Positions 6,930-13,955 of a stretch of 14,139 nt of DNA are shown in pieces. Origin of the DNA: Oscillospiraceae bacterium (GTDB taxonomy: Bacteria; Bacillota; Clostridia; Oscillospirales; Acutalibacteraceae); the NCBI GenBank assembly GCA_029013165.1, contig JAQXMV010000180.1:1-14139 (forward strand), in the 5' to 3' direction. The notes beneath the pieces were generated by a model, which saw nothing but the letters and a program-made list of their open reading frames with translations, was not told where the DNA came from and did no database searches. A program made the position numbers and the translations under genes. The stretch's first letter is position 1, and the number at the start of each line of letters is the position of its first letter.

Positions 6930-7869
6930 TTTTGCTTCGGCAGTGAGCGCGCTGAAAAGCGCGGAGAATATACTCATTCTCACTCACGCCAATCCCGACG
7001 GCGATACCCTGGGCAGCGGCTTTGCGCTGCTGCGCGCCCTGCGGGCTATGGGCAAACGGGCAAAGCTGCTTTGCGGCGACACCATCAACCCCAAATATGC
7101 CCACCTTTATGAGGGCGTGGAAAGCGACAGCTTTGAAGAAGAGTTTATCGTCAGCGTCGATGTGGCAGAGCGCAAGCTCTTAGGCAAGGAGCTGGACGAA
7201 AAATACGGCGACCGGGTGGATCTTGCCATTGATCACCACAGCACGGCCCGGCTTTTCGCTGAGAAAACCTACTGTGAGCCGGACAGCGCCTCCGCCTGTG
7301 AGATCGTCTATCTGATCATCAAGGCCCTGGGCGTGCCGGTCACCAAGGAGATCGCCTCCTGCATTTATACCGGTTGTTCCACCGATACCGGCTGTTTCCG
7401 CTATTCCAATGTCACGGCCCGTACCCACCGAATTGCGGCGGAACTGATCGAATACGGCGCCGAGCACAGCCCGATCAATGTGCGGATGTTTGAAACCAAG
7501 AGTATGAGCAGTATTCTCTTTGAAAGGCTCTGCCTGGACAATCTGGAGTTTTATGCCGGCGGCAAAGTGGCGGTGATTACCGCGACGCTTGATATGATGC
7601 GCCAGACCGGCGCCGATAAATCCTGCTTCGACGCCATCAAGCCCCTCACCCGTCAGATCGAGGGCGTGCTCATCGGCATCACCGTCAAGCAGGAAAGCAA
7701 GGACACCGTGGGTGTTTCTGTGCGCACCGGCGAGGAATATGACGCTTCGGCCATCTGCGCCCATTTCGGCGGCGGCGGTCATCTGAGAGCTGCCGGCTGT
7801 GAGTTTAAGGACGATCCTTTCCGGGTCAGAGATATTGTGGTTAAGTATGTTACGGAAAATGTACTGTAA
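6919..7869 (+). CDS. nrnA: DHH/DHHA1 phosphoesterase, NrnA-like (nanoRNase / pAp phosphatase)
   Basis: NrnA enzymes degrade 2-5 nt RNA and dephosphorylate pAp (3'-phosphoadenosine 5'-phosphate). The product has 316 residues. Motif I is HANPDGDTLGS (residues 23-33), a further metal-binding aspartate lies in SVDVAE (D81), the DHH triad is at 105-107 and TGCSTDTGCFRYSN follows. The DHHA1 domain contains the substrate-binding FGGGGH (283-288) followed by LRAAGC. All these metal-binding positions are intact. The ATG at 6919 is chosen because AGGAGAAGGA at 6908-6917 precedes it; an upstream in-frame start would overlap rbfA deeply. Related DHH enzymes include cyclic-di-AMP phosphodiesterases, but the absence of membrane, PAS or GGDEF domains favours the stand-alone NrnA role. 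Confidence 0.92.
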   Translation: MIIDFASAVSALKSAENILILTHANPDGDTLGSGFALLRALRAMGKRAKLLCGDTINPKYAHLYEGVESDSFEEEFIVSVDVAERKLLGKELDEKYGDRVDLAIDHHSTARLFAEKTYCEPDSASACEIVYLIIKALGVPVTKEIASCIYTGCSTDTGCFRYSNVTARTHRIAAELIEYGAEHSPINVRMFETKSMSSILFERLCLDNLEFYAGGKVAVITATLDMMRQTGADKSCFDAIKPLTRQIEGVLIGITVKQESKDTVGVSVRTGEEYDASAICAHFGGGGHLRAAGCEFKDDPFRVRDIVVKYVTENVL

Positions 7870-7881
7870 AGGAGTGAGAGG

Positions 7882-8772
7882 GTGACCGGCTTTGTTTTTC
7901 TTGACAAGGAGCAGGGAATGACCTCTTTTTCTGCCGCCAACCGGCTCAGGCGGATCTTCGGGGTGAAAAAGGCCGGACACACCGGCACCCTCGACCCTAT
8001 GGCAACGGGTGTTTTGCCGGTGGCTCTGGGCAGCGCTGCCCGTTTTATTGAGCTGATCCCGAACCATGACAAAGGCTATGTGGCGCGCTTTCGGCTGGGT
8101 GTTTCCACGGATACGCTGGATATTACCGGCACCGTCACGGGCACCTGTCCCGTTCACACTTCGAGAGAGCAGGTGCAGCAGAGCCTCGGTGCTTTCCGCG
8201 GAGAGATCCTGCAGGTGCCGCCTATGTATTCGGCCATCAAAAAGGACGGTGTACGCCTTTATGATCTGGCGAGGCAGGGCATCGAAGTGGAAAGAGAGAG
8301 CCGTCGAGTCAGCATTTACGAGCTGGAAATGAGAGAGTTTCACGGCGAAGAAAACGAATACGAAGTTTTCGTCCGTTGCTCTAAGGGAACCTATATCCGT
8401 TCCCTGATTCGTGACATCGGTCAGGCACTGGAATGTCCGGCCGTCATGACTTCTCTCAGGCGCGTCAGCGCCCACGGCGTGGAGATCGCTCACTGCAAAA
8501 CCCTCGCGGAGCTGGAAGAAATGCGTGACAGCGGCAGACTTAGTGAGGCTGTTCACAGCGTTGACAGTCTGCTGGGCTATGAAAAAATCAAAGTCACCGG
8601 GCCTCAGGCAAAGCGCTTCGCCAACGGCGGAGAGCTGGATCTGGCGCGGATCGGCGGCCGGAAAAAGGCCGGCTATTATTCGGTGTATTCTCCCGAAAAC
8701 AGGTTTTTGGGCGTAGGGGAGATCACCGAGGACGACCCCCAGCTCAGGGTAAAAAAAGTTTATGTGGAATGA
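7882..8772 (+). CDS. truB: tRNA pseudouridine(55) synthase TruB
   Basis: TruB isomerises uridine 55 in the T-loop of most tRNAs. The 296 residues contain GHTGTLDPMATG (32-43) with the catalytic aspartate D38, then PPMYSAIKKDGVRLYDLARQG, CSKGTYIRSLIRDIG and, from about residue 235, a PUA-like C-terminal RNA-binding segment (AKRFANGGELDLARI). The start is a GTG at 7882 with AAAGGAG at 7868-7874, a spacing of 7 nt. Homologues commonly begin with GFxxLDKxxGxTS close to the N-terminus, which supports this start. It sits 12 nt after nrnA and 12 nt before ribF. Confidence 0.96.
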   Translation: MTGFVFLDKEQGMTSFSAANRLRRIFGVKKAGHTGTLDPMATGVLPVALGSAARFIELIPNHDKGYVARFRLGVSTDTLDITGTVTGTCPVHTSREQVQQSLGAFRGEILQVPPMYSAIKKDGVRLYDLARQGIEVERESRRVSIYELEMREFHGEENEYEVFVRCSKGTYIRSLIRDIGQALECPAVMTSLRRVSAHGVEIAHCKTLAELEEMRDSGRLSEAVHSVDSLLGYEKIKVTGPQAKRFANGGELDLARIGGRKKAGYYSVYSPENRFLGVGEITEDDPQLRVKKVYVE

Positions 8773-8784
8773 GAGGTGAGAAGG

Positions 8785-9705
8785 ATGTTTTATCTGGAAG
8801 ATAAGATCAGAGAGCAGGGAACGGCTGTCGGTCTGGGATATTTTGACGGTATACACAGGGGACACCGTGCCGTTCTGGGAAAGGCGCTGGAAATAGCCCG
8901 CAGGCGAAACTTAGTGCCTGTGACGATGCTCTTTGATATCCATCCGCGAAAGCTCGTCAACGGCAATCCTCCTCCCATGCTCACAACCGAGGAAAGAAAA
9001 CGCCGTCTCCTGGAGGAGATGGGCTTTACGGTAGTGGATTTTGATTTCCGCGCGGCGATGAACTATTCTCCCAATGAATTTATCGACCGCATCCTGGTGG
9101 AAAAGCTGGGCGCCAAGGCCGTGACCTGCGGCTATGATTATCATTACGGCAAAGGCGGCGCAGGAAACGCCGACACCCTCAAGGAGGAACTATCCAAAAG
9201 AGACATTGAGGCCTGTTCCATTGATCCCATCCTCATCGGTCAGGAGATCATCAGCTCCACGAAGATCAGGCAGCTCATCAGTCAGGGTGAAATCGAAAAA
9301 GCCAACGCCATGCTCGGCGGTGCTTTCAGTTATGATTTCCCTGTGGAAAAAGGCGACGGTCTCGGCAGAATTATCGGCTTTCCGACCATCAATCAGTTTT
9401 TTCCGCCGGAATTTGTCATTCCCAAATACGGCGTTTATGCCTCTGAAGCCAAGATCGGCGGCAGGATTTATCCCAGCGTGACCAATATCGGCATCAGGCC
9501 GACGGTGGCCAAAGAGTCCATGCGCAGCGAGACCTGCATCATCGGCTTTTCGGGAGATCTTTACGGCAAAAGAGTGGAGGTTTCTCTGGTCAGATATCTG
9601 AGACCGGAGCAGAAATTTGAAAGCATTGACGCCCTGAGGCAGGCCATTGCCGGGGACGCCGAAAAAGTAAAGGCAATTTATTACGAGGTTGACAGAAATG
9701 GTTGA
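8785..9705 (+). CDS. ribF: Bifunctional riboflavin kinase / FAD synthetase RibF
   Basis: RibF phosphorylates riboflavin to FMN and adenylylates FMN to FAD. The 306-residue product has both modules. The N-terminal FMN adenylyltransferase carries GYFDGIHRGH (18-27), and the segment ISSTKIRQLISQGEIEKAN precedes the linker. The C-terminal flavokinase has GRIIGFPTIN, with the metal-binding T201 and N203 in FPTIN (199-203), and then YPSVTNIGIRPT and ETCIIGF. The ATG at 8785 is preferred over the in-frame GTG at 8776, because GAGGTG at 8773-8778 can serve only the ATG. No FMN riboswitch precedes it. Its 3' end overlaps the next gene by 8 nt. Confidence 0.96.
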   Translation: MFYLEDKIREQGTAVGLGYFDGIHRGHRAVLGKALEIARRRNLVPVTMLFDIHPRKLVNGNPPPMLTTEERKRRLLEEMGFTVVDFDFRAAMNYSPNEFIDRILVEKLGAKAVTCGYDYHYGKGGAGNADTLKEELSKRDIEACSIDPILIGQEIISSTKIRQLISQGEIEKANAMLGGAFSYDFPVEKGDGLGRIIGFPTINQFFPPEFVIPKYGVYASEAKIGGRIYPSVTNIGIRPTVAKESMRSETCIIGFSGDLYGKRVEVSLVRYLRPEQKFESIDALRQAIAGDAEKVKAIYYEVDRNG

Positions 9706-10375
9706 AAGAAAAGTGAAAGCGGTATTTTTTGATTTTGACGATACGCTTCAAAGCAGAAAAGGCGCTTACCGCCTTTACTGCGAGGCTTTTATGGATAAAT
9801 ATTTCCCCGAGGTGAAAGGGGACAAACGCGAGCGTATGCTCAACGAAATGGAAGAACTGGTTGACGGCGGTTATAAGGACAGGGAGGTGTATTTCCCCGA
9901 GCTGATCGACCTGTGGAAATGGGAAAATCATCCGCCGCTGGGTGAACTCTACGATTCTTTCAACTATGATTTCGGCAAGCATGTGGTTCTCCTTGACGGA
10001 GCGAAAGAGGTTCTTCAGGAGATGAAGAACAGGGGATATATTCTCGGCTGTGTCACCAACGGGGTTTCCTCTCTGCAGAATATCAAGCTGGATACTGCCG
10101 GGATCCGAGACCTTTTCGATGTGGTCGTGGTTTCGGGTGATATCGGTATTTATAAGCCGGACAGACGTATTTTCGACGAGGCCTGCCGAAGAGCCGGCGT
10201 GAAAAATGAGGAGGCCCTCTATGTGGGCGATCACCCGGTCAATGATATGGACGGCGCTCTGGGCGCCGGTATGCAGGCTGTGAGAATGAACTACGGCGAC
10301 TTTAAAGGAAAGGGACTCGGCAAAAACACCATCGCTGAGATTGAAAAAATAACGGAGCTTCTTGATGTAATTTGA
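9698..10375 (+). CDS. HAD-superfamily phosphatase (subfamily IA-like)
   Basis: The 225-residue protein contains the four HAD motifs. DFDDT (residues 12-16) supplies the nucleophile D12 and the acid D14. TNG lies at 120-122, K153 is in YKPD, and GDHPVND (177-183) supplies acidic metal ligands. A helical cap of roughly 80 residues between motifs I and II fits a C1 cap and the YjjG/YigB type of subfamily IA. Such enzymes hydrolyse small phosphomonoesters such as nucleotides or FMN. The ATG at 9698 has ACGAGG at 9684-9689, and the start lies inside ribF. The in-frame TTG at 9689 is less likely. Tight coupling to ribF hints at flavin metabolism, but the substrate is not shown by the sequence. Confidence 0.88.
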   Translation: MVERKVKAVFFDFDDTLQSRKGAYRLYCEAFMDKYFPEVKGDKRERMLNEMEELVDGGYKDREVYFPELIDLWKWENHPPLGELYDSFNYDFGKHVVLLDGAKEVLQEMKNRGYILGCVTNGVSSLQNIKLDTAGIRDLFDVVVVSGDIGIYKPDRRIFDEACRRAGVKNEEALYVGDHPVNDMDGALGAGMQAVRMNYGDFKGKGLGKNTIAEIEKITELLDVI

Positions 10376-10394
10376 TGGGTAAAGGAGTAACAAA

Positions 10395-11915
10395 ATGAGC
10401 GAAATGAAAAACGCCGCTCATGAGGCGGCAGAGTCGGTGCAGGAACAAAGCACAAAAAAGATTGACCGGAAATCCGAAAAGAAGAGACCGGCGACCGACG
10501 CGGCAAAGAAAGAAAAAAGAGCCGGCAGAGCCGTGGTTGCGCTGGTGTGCGTCATGGCGCTGCTGACAGTGGGAACGGCGTCTCTCAGACTGTTTACGGA
10601 CTTTTTCAGCAGTGAGGATTCCGTGAAAGCGGTGGCCTATTTCGGACTGCCGGCAGAGGATAAAAAGGAACTGGAGGATATCATCGCAAGACTGGTTCCC
10701 CTTGTTCCCTCGGATTATGACAAGAGCGAAACCAAAACCGGCGCCTTTCTTTCCGAATTTTTCAGCAGCGGAGAAAAGCTGAGTCAGATCCTCGGCAGTA
10801 CGGCGCAGAAAATCACGCAGACGCCCGACCCCGTTCACCGTTTTGTCTCTGACGGGGAAGAGGAAAATATGGGCTATTACCGGCTGGAGAAAAGAGAGGT
10901 GGCAGATATCCTCTCGAATTTCGGCCTGGAAGCCGATCTCACCCTCAATAGTGAGAATTATTATTACTACGGCGGCTATTATTACTTCGCTCCCTTGCAG
11001 GAGCAGAAAACACAGACCCAAGTCGTTACGGCTGAGATCACCGAGAGCAAGCGAATTCAGGACGGACGCTATTATCTTGTCTGTACGCTGACAGGCGAAG
11101 AGGCCACGAGACAGGTTTATATCGTGGCGGAGGACACCCAGGAACGCTGGCAAATCGCAAAAATATCCGACGAGCCGATCTTTGACAAATCCGGCATGAT
11201 GATTAAGCAGGAGGAAGAAGCCCTTTATGATTATCAGCTGAAAACCCTGGTGATTGAAGATCAAGAGGGCTATATGCGATATGTACTGCGTTATCCCGAA
11301 TTTTACGGCGATACGGCAGGAGAAAAGGAGATCAACCGCTTCTTCAGCAGTGTCATTACCTTCTATCGTCAGCAGGCTGAGGCAGGCTCCGATGAAAAGG
11401 AGAATTATCTGGCCATGGGCGGTGATGAAACTGCACTGCCTCTGGAGACTCGCTTTGACGGCGAAGTGACTTATATGTCCGACCAATATATCTGCGTCGC
11501 CAATGAGATCAGCGAGTCGCCGCTGCTCAGCGGCTACGGCGTCAGTGATGATGACAGTCAGCAGGAGGAAAGTAAAGCGGCTGTTCTCGGTGAGAGAATC
11601 GTGGAATGTTATACTTTCGACATTGCAACCGGAGATTATGTCAATAAAGATACCATTCTGGGCAAGGATTATCAGACTATTACCGAGTTGCTTTACAGAA
11701 TCTACAACGGCTATGATTATGCCGATCTTTTCAGTGAAGAAGCGGATAAGGCCGATGTGCCTAAGGACAGTGACAAGCAGGGCGAAAAGATCTATGAATC
11801 TGCCGGAACCTTCTGTAAGGACGGATATATGTTCTGCTATGTGACGGAGGAAGGCTACCGAGAAGATGTGGTCATACCGTTCGATACGGTGAAAGAATTG
11901 AACAATCCTGCATAA
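10395..11915 (+). CDS. Single-pass membrane protein with large extracytoplasmic domain (possibly DUF3298/RsiV-like C-terminus)
   Basis: I do not recognise this gene securely. The 506 residues begin with a charged cytoplasmic segment rich in K, E and A (1-44), followed by one hydrophobic helix (about 45-66, RAVVALVCVMALLTVGTA). The rest, of about 440 residues, should lie outside the membrane. A tyrosine-rich patch (residues about 187-198) holds seven Tyr. The C-terminal third, with YVLRYPEFYGD, ECYTFDIATGDYVNKDTIL, YADLF and a final VVIPFDTVKEL, recalls the DUF3298 domain found in RsiV-type anti-sigma proteins and other surface proteins. No lipobox or sortase motif is seen. AAAGGAG at 10381-10387 lies 7 nt before the ATG. 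It is the last gene of the operon, 19 nt after the HAD gene. Confidence 0.8.
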   Translation: MSEMKNAAHEAAESVQEQSTKKIDRKSEKKRPATDAAKKEKRAGRAVVALVCVMALLTVGTASLRLFTDFFSSEDSVKAVAYFGLPAEDKKELEDIIARLVPLVPSDYDKSETKTGAFLSEFFSSGEKLSQILGSTAQKITQTPDPVHRFVSDGEEENMGYYRLEKREVADILSNFGLEADLTLNSENYYYYGGYYYFAPLQEQKTQTQVVTAEITESKRIQDGRYYLVCTLTGEEATRQVYIVAEDTQERWQIAKISDEPIFDKSGMMIKQEEEALYDYQLKTLVIEDQEGYMRYVLRYPEFYGDTAGEKEINRFFSSVITFYRQQAEAGSDEKENYLAMGGDETALPLETRFDGEVTYMSDQYICVANEISESPLLSGYGVSDDDSQQEESKAAVLGERIVECYTFDIATGDYVNKDTILGKDYQTITELLYRIYNGYDYADLFSEEADKADVPKDSDKQGEKIYESAGTFCKDGYMFCYVTEEGYREDVVIPFDTVKELNNPA

Positions 11916-11929
11916 AATATCATACGATA

Positions 11930-11972
11930 CCGACCGCCTGCTGAAGTGTTCAGCAAGCGGTCGGATTTTTTT
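11930..11972 (+). terminator. Strong intrinsic terminator of the operon
   Basis: CCGACCGC (11930-11937) pairs with GCGGTCGG (11957-11964). Inside it TGCTGAA (11939-11945) pairs with TTCAGCA (11949-11955) around a 3-nt loop, with one C/A mismatch between the two helices. Seven T residues follow at 11966-11972. On the opposite strand no T tract follows, so it acts on the plus strand only. Confidence 0.95.
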
Positions 11973-11988
11973 GCCGCCTGTCGGCGGC
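11973..11988. repeat. Small GC-rich hairpin after the terminator
   Basis: GCCGCC and GGCGGC form a 6-bp stem with a TGTC loop directly after the T tract of the operon terminator. It has no T tract of its own on either strand. The role is unknown; it may only block 3' exonuclease processing of read-through transcripts. Confidence 0.5.
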
Positions 11989-12126
11989 TATGGAAGGGCT
12001 GACCTTGATGAGAAAACCGTAACGAGTCAGACATTCATGGCCGAGACGATGATTTGATATGGGTAATCGAGTGATAGAAAAAAAAGAAAAGAGAACCTTG
12101 CTTATCTCGTTATCTTTGAAATGGCG

Positions 12127-12158
12127 AAAAAGATCGGCCGCCGATAAAACGGCGGCCG
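12127..12158 (-). terminator. Intrinsic terminator of the cysteine-repeat protein gene
   Basis: The arms at 12135-12143 (CGGCCGCCG) and 12150-12158 (CGGCGGCCG) form a perfect 9-bp GC stem with a 6-nt loop. Read on the minus strand it is followed by ATCTTTTTC, a T tract at 12131-12127. It lies about 45 bp after the stop codon of the minus-strand gene. On the plus strand it is followed by GTTTGC, a poorer T tract, so the minus direction is preferred. Confidence 0.8.
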
Positions 12159-12183
12159 GTTTGCTTATGCTGTTTTTAGCGTG

Positions 12184-12198
12184 AGCCGAAAATCGGCT
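12184..12198 (-). repeat. Short hairpin just after the stop codon
   Basis: AGCCGA and TCGGCT form a 6-bp stem with a 3-nt loop only 5 nt past the stop of the minus-strand gene. No T tract follows directly, so it is not a terminator by itself; the 12127-12158 hairpin is the better candidate. Confidence 0.4.
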
Positions 12199-12203
12199 GC
12201 TGA

Positions 12204-13883
12204 TTAATAGTGCTGAACACCGCAGTCACACCACTGATTGGTGTGGAAGAGTGACCAGAAATATCTGACGATAATATAGATGAGCTTCATGAAACCGGTT
12301 TTGTGGCAGAGGCAGGAGCAGCTGTCGCCGTCTGCGTTCATGATGGTGTTGCAGCCTGTTCTGTCGCAAACGCCGTCGCCGTCTTCATCGGTATGACCCA
12401 AAGCGGAGATCGTCATGCTGGGCGCGGAAAGAAGCATATCGCAGCGAGAGCATCTCTTCTCGGCTGTTGCGCCGACCTTGGTGCAAGTGGGAGCTACCTC
12501 GGCAACGGCGATATATTCGGAGTGACCGAGAGCCGGAATCTCCTCAAAGCCCTTGAGAGTGGTTTTGCATCTCTTGCAGCGTATACCGGCGGCAACGCCC
12601 TTTCTGATGCAGGTAGGTGCCACTTCTTCGATATTTTCGGGATCGTGACCCAGAGCCGAGCCGGGCTCTTCGATGGTCTTTTCACTGCCGCAGCCGAAAT
12701 CGCATTTTGCCGTTGCTGTGCCGTTTGCGGTGCAGGTGGCGTCCTTGTTATATTCAAACTTTGTGTAGGAGCAAGGAACCTTATCAATCTTCTGGAATTC
12801 GTCGATCATGACGCCGCAGCCGCCCTCTTCCTTGCTTGCGCAGGAACGGTAGGCCTCGTGACCGGTCTCCTGACAGGTGGGCTCAACTTTTTCGTTGACA
12901 ACGATCTTGACATGGTTTTCGGGATCAACATTGCCGTAAGCGGTGGCACACTTTTCGCAGATGGCGCCGGAAACGCAGGTGGCCTTGCCGCCGGAGCACT
13001 TTTCTGTACCGGCAACTTTCTGAACGGTGGTGGTCTCACCGGTTGTTTCGTCGGTGACCTCGACAACGGTACCGGTTACTTCACAGCCGAAGTGCACGCA
13101 GGCAAAGGCGTGTTCGCCGTTTTTGATGTTGACGGCATCGCCGGTGAAGCTGTGTCCGAGTGCCGGTACTTCCACTTCTTCCTTGGCCTGACACTTCGTG
13201 CAGGTCTTAACGCCTGTTCCGTCCTCAGTGCAGGTGGGAGCTTTGACATAGGTGACGGAATCGCCGAAAGTATGAGCAGCGGGAATGACTTCTTCTTCTG
13301 TTGCTGCGCAGATGCTGCAGGTATAGATGGCCAATCCGTTTGTGGTGCAGGTGGCGTCTTCTTTGACTACCTTGTTGGTGAAATTGTGACCGTAGGGAGC
13401 GATGGTAACCTGAGCTACGGTTTCGTCGCAGACTGTGCAGACACCGCCCTCGGTCAGGCCGCTTTCTGTGCAAGTGGGAGCCTTAAAAGGCAAATAGCTG
13501 TCGGCTTCTTTATCCAGTGTGTGGCCCGTAGCGGCAACAACCTTTTGTGCTTCCAGAACGGCGTCGCATCGAGAGCACTTCTTGCCCTCTGTGAGACCGG
13601 TTTGGGTGCAGGTGGGTGCAACGGCAGGAAGCGTCACAATGATGTGGCTTGCCGGCTCGGTGTACTCTCCGAAAACCGTACCGCAGTTTTCGCAGTATTC
13701 CTTGTACTTGCCCTCGGTGGTGCAGGTGGGAAGCATAACATTTCCGTCTGCGTCCTTGAGATATTCACGGACAATCACATGATCACAGCTTGCGGGATCG
13801 ACGGCGCCGGCAAGAGGTACCGCAGAGACAAGCATCATCAGAGCCATGAATGTGCAGAGAAATCTTTTCAATGTCTTGTTCAT
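12204..13883 (-). CDS. Secreted cysteine/histidine-rich repeat protein with CxCxCH...CxCGxxHY C-terminal tail
   Basis: I know no experimental function for this protein. The 559 residues start with a clear signal peptide (KTLKR, then a hydrophobic core, likely cleavage after A27 in LAGA). Ten repeat units follow. Each has (A/P)TC, then about ten residues later a CxxC pair, then a His, usually in GH; the Cys of each TC is at 54, 92, 138, 179, 218, 303, 337, 384, 425 and 467. Three Cys plus one His per unit suggest zinc binding or disulfides. About 43 of the 559 residues are Cys. After the last repeat come DEDGDGVCDRTGC (499-511), CSCLCH (522-527), a hydrophobic aromatic helix (about 531-546) and a final CDCGVQHY. 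This ending looks like a surface-retention tail. There is no LPXTG motif. The start ATG (13881-13883) has GGAGG at 13894-13898 and a consensus promoter. The gene is convergent to the operon. Confidence 0.85.
   Translation of the reverse strand: MNKTLKRFLCTFMALMMLVSAVPLAGAVDPASCDHVIVREYLKDADGNVMLPTCTTEGKYKEYCENCGTVFGEYTEPASHIIVTLPAVAPTCTQTGLTEGKKCSRCDAVLEAQKVVAATGHTLDKEADSYLPFKAPTCTESGLTEGGVCTVCDETVAQVTIAPYGHNFTNKVVKEDATCTTNGLAIYTCSICAATEEEVIPAAHTFGDSVTYVKAPTCTEDGTGVKTCTKCQAKEEVEVPALGHSFTGDAVNIKNGEHAFACVHFGCEVTGTVVEVTDETTGETTTVQKVAGTEKCSGGKATCVSGAICEKCATAYGNVDPENHVKIVVNEKVEPTCQETGHEAYRSCASKEEGGCGVMIDEFQKIDKVPCSYTKFEYNKDATCTANGTATAKCDFGCGSEKTIEEPGSALGHDPENIEEVAPTCIRKGVAAGIRCKRCKTTLKGFEEIPALGHSEYIAVAEVAPTCTKVGATAEKRCSRCDMLLSAPSMTISALGHTDEDGDGVCDRTGCNTIMNADGDSCSCLCHKTGFMKLIYIIVRYFWSLFHTNQWCDCGVQHY
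12390..13796 (-). repeat. Ten degenerate protein repeats of about 38-58 residues
   Basis: The repeats cover residues 30-498 of the secreted protein. CxxC pairs are at 64/67, 103/106, 149/152, 189/192, 228/231, 309/312, 436/439 and 478/481. Units 7 and 8 are irregular (348/356 and 394/398). The closing His residues are 80, 121, 166, 204, 244, 324, 413, 454 and 497. Unit 7 has C371 where the His would be. The units are well diverged at the DNA level, so the array is old rather than a recent expansion. Confidence 0.85.
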
Positions 13884-13926
13884 TTTATTCTGTCCTCCGT
13901 AAAAAATGATAATTTGCAGTGAATCA

Positions 13927-13955
13927 AATATACCATTTTATTAAAAATAAGTCAA
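13927..13955 (-). promoter_or_regulatory. Sigma-A promoter of the cysteine-repeat protein gene
   Basis: Read on the minus strand, TTGACT (13955-13950) is the -35 box and TATATT (13932-13927) the -10 box, with a 17-bp spacer and a TGG triplet before the -10. Transcription should start near 13920, leaving about 37 nt before the start codon. The upstream flank is very A/T-rich and may act as an UP element. Confidence 0.85.

Noticed and set aside
8773..8790. FMN riboswitch in front of ribF
   Set aside because: Only 12 nt separate truB and ribF, which leaves no room for an aptamer, and none is seen elsewhere in the leader.
7180..8865. A 561-codon minus-strand open frame spanning nrnA, truB and ribF
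   Set aside because: It crosses three well-supported genes and shows no motif, RBS or promoter of its own.
10302..11486. A 394-codon minus-strand open frame opposite the membrane protein gene
   Set aside because: The plus-strand gene has a strong RBS 7 nt before its ATG, a membrane helix and operon context. The opposite frame has none of these.
12303..13922. A 539-codon plus-strand open frame opposite the cysteine-repeat gene
   Set aside because: Its translation is low-complexity G/A/V/C-rich with no recognisable domain and no ribosome binding site. The minus strand has a signal peptide, RBS, promoter, repeat pattern and terminator. The open frame mirrors the repeated codon pattern of the real gene.
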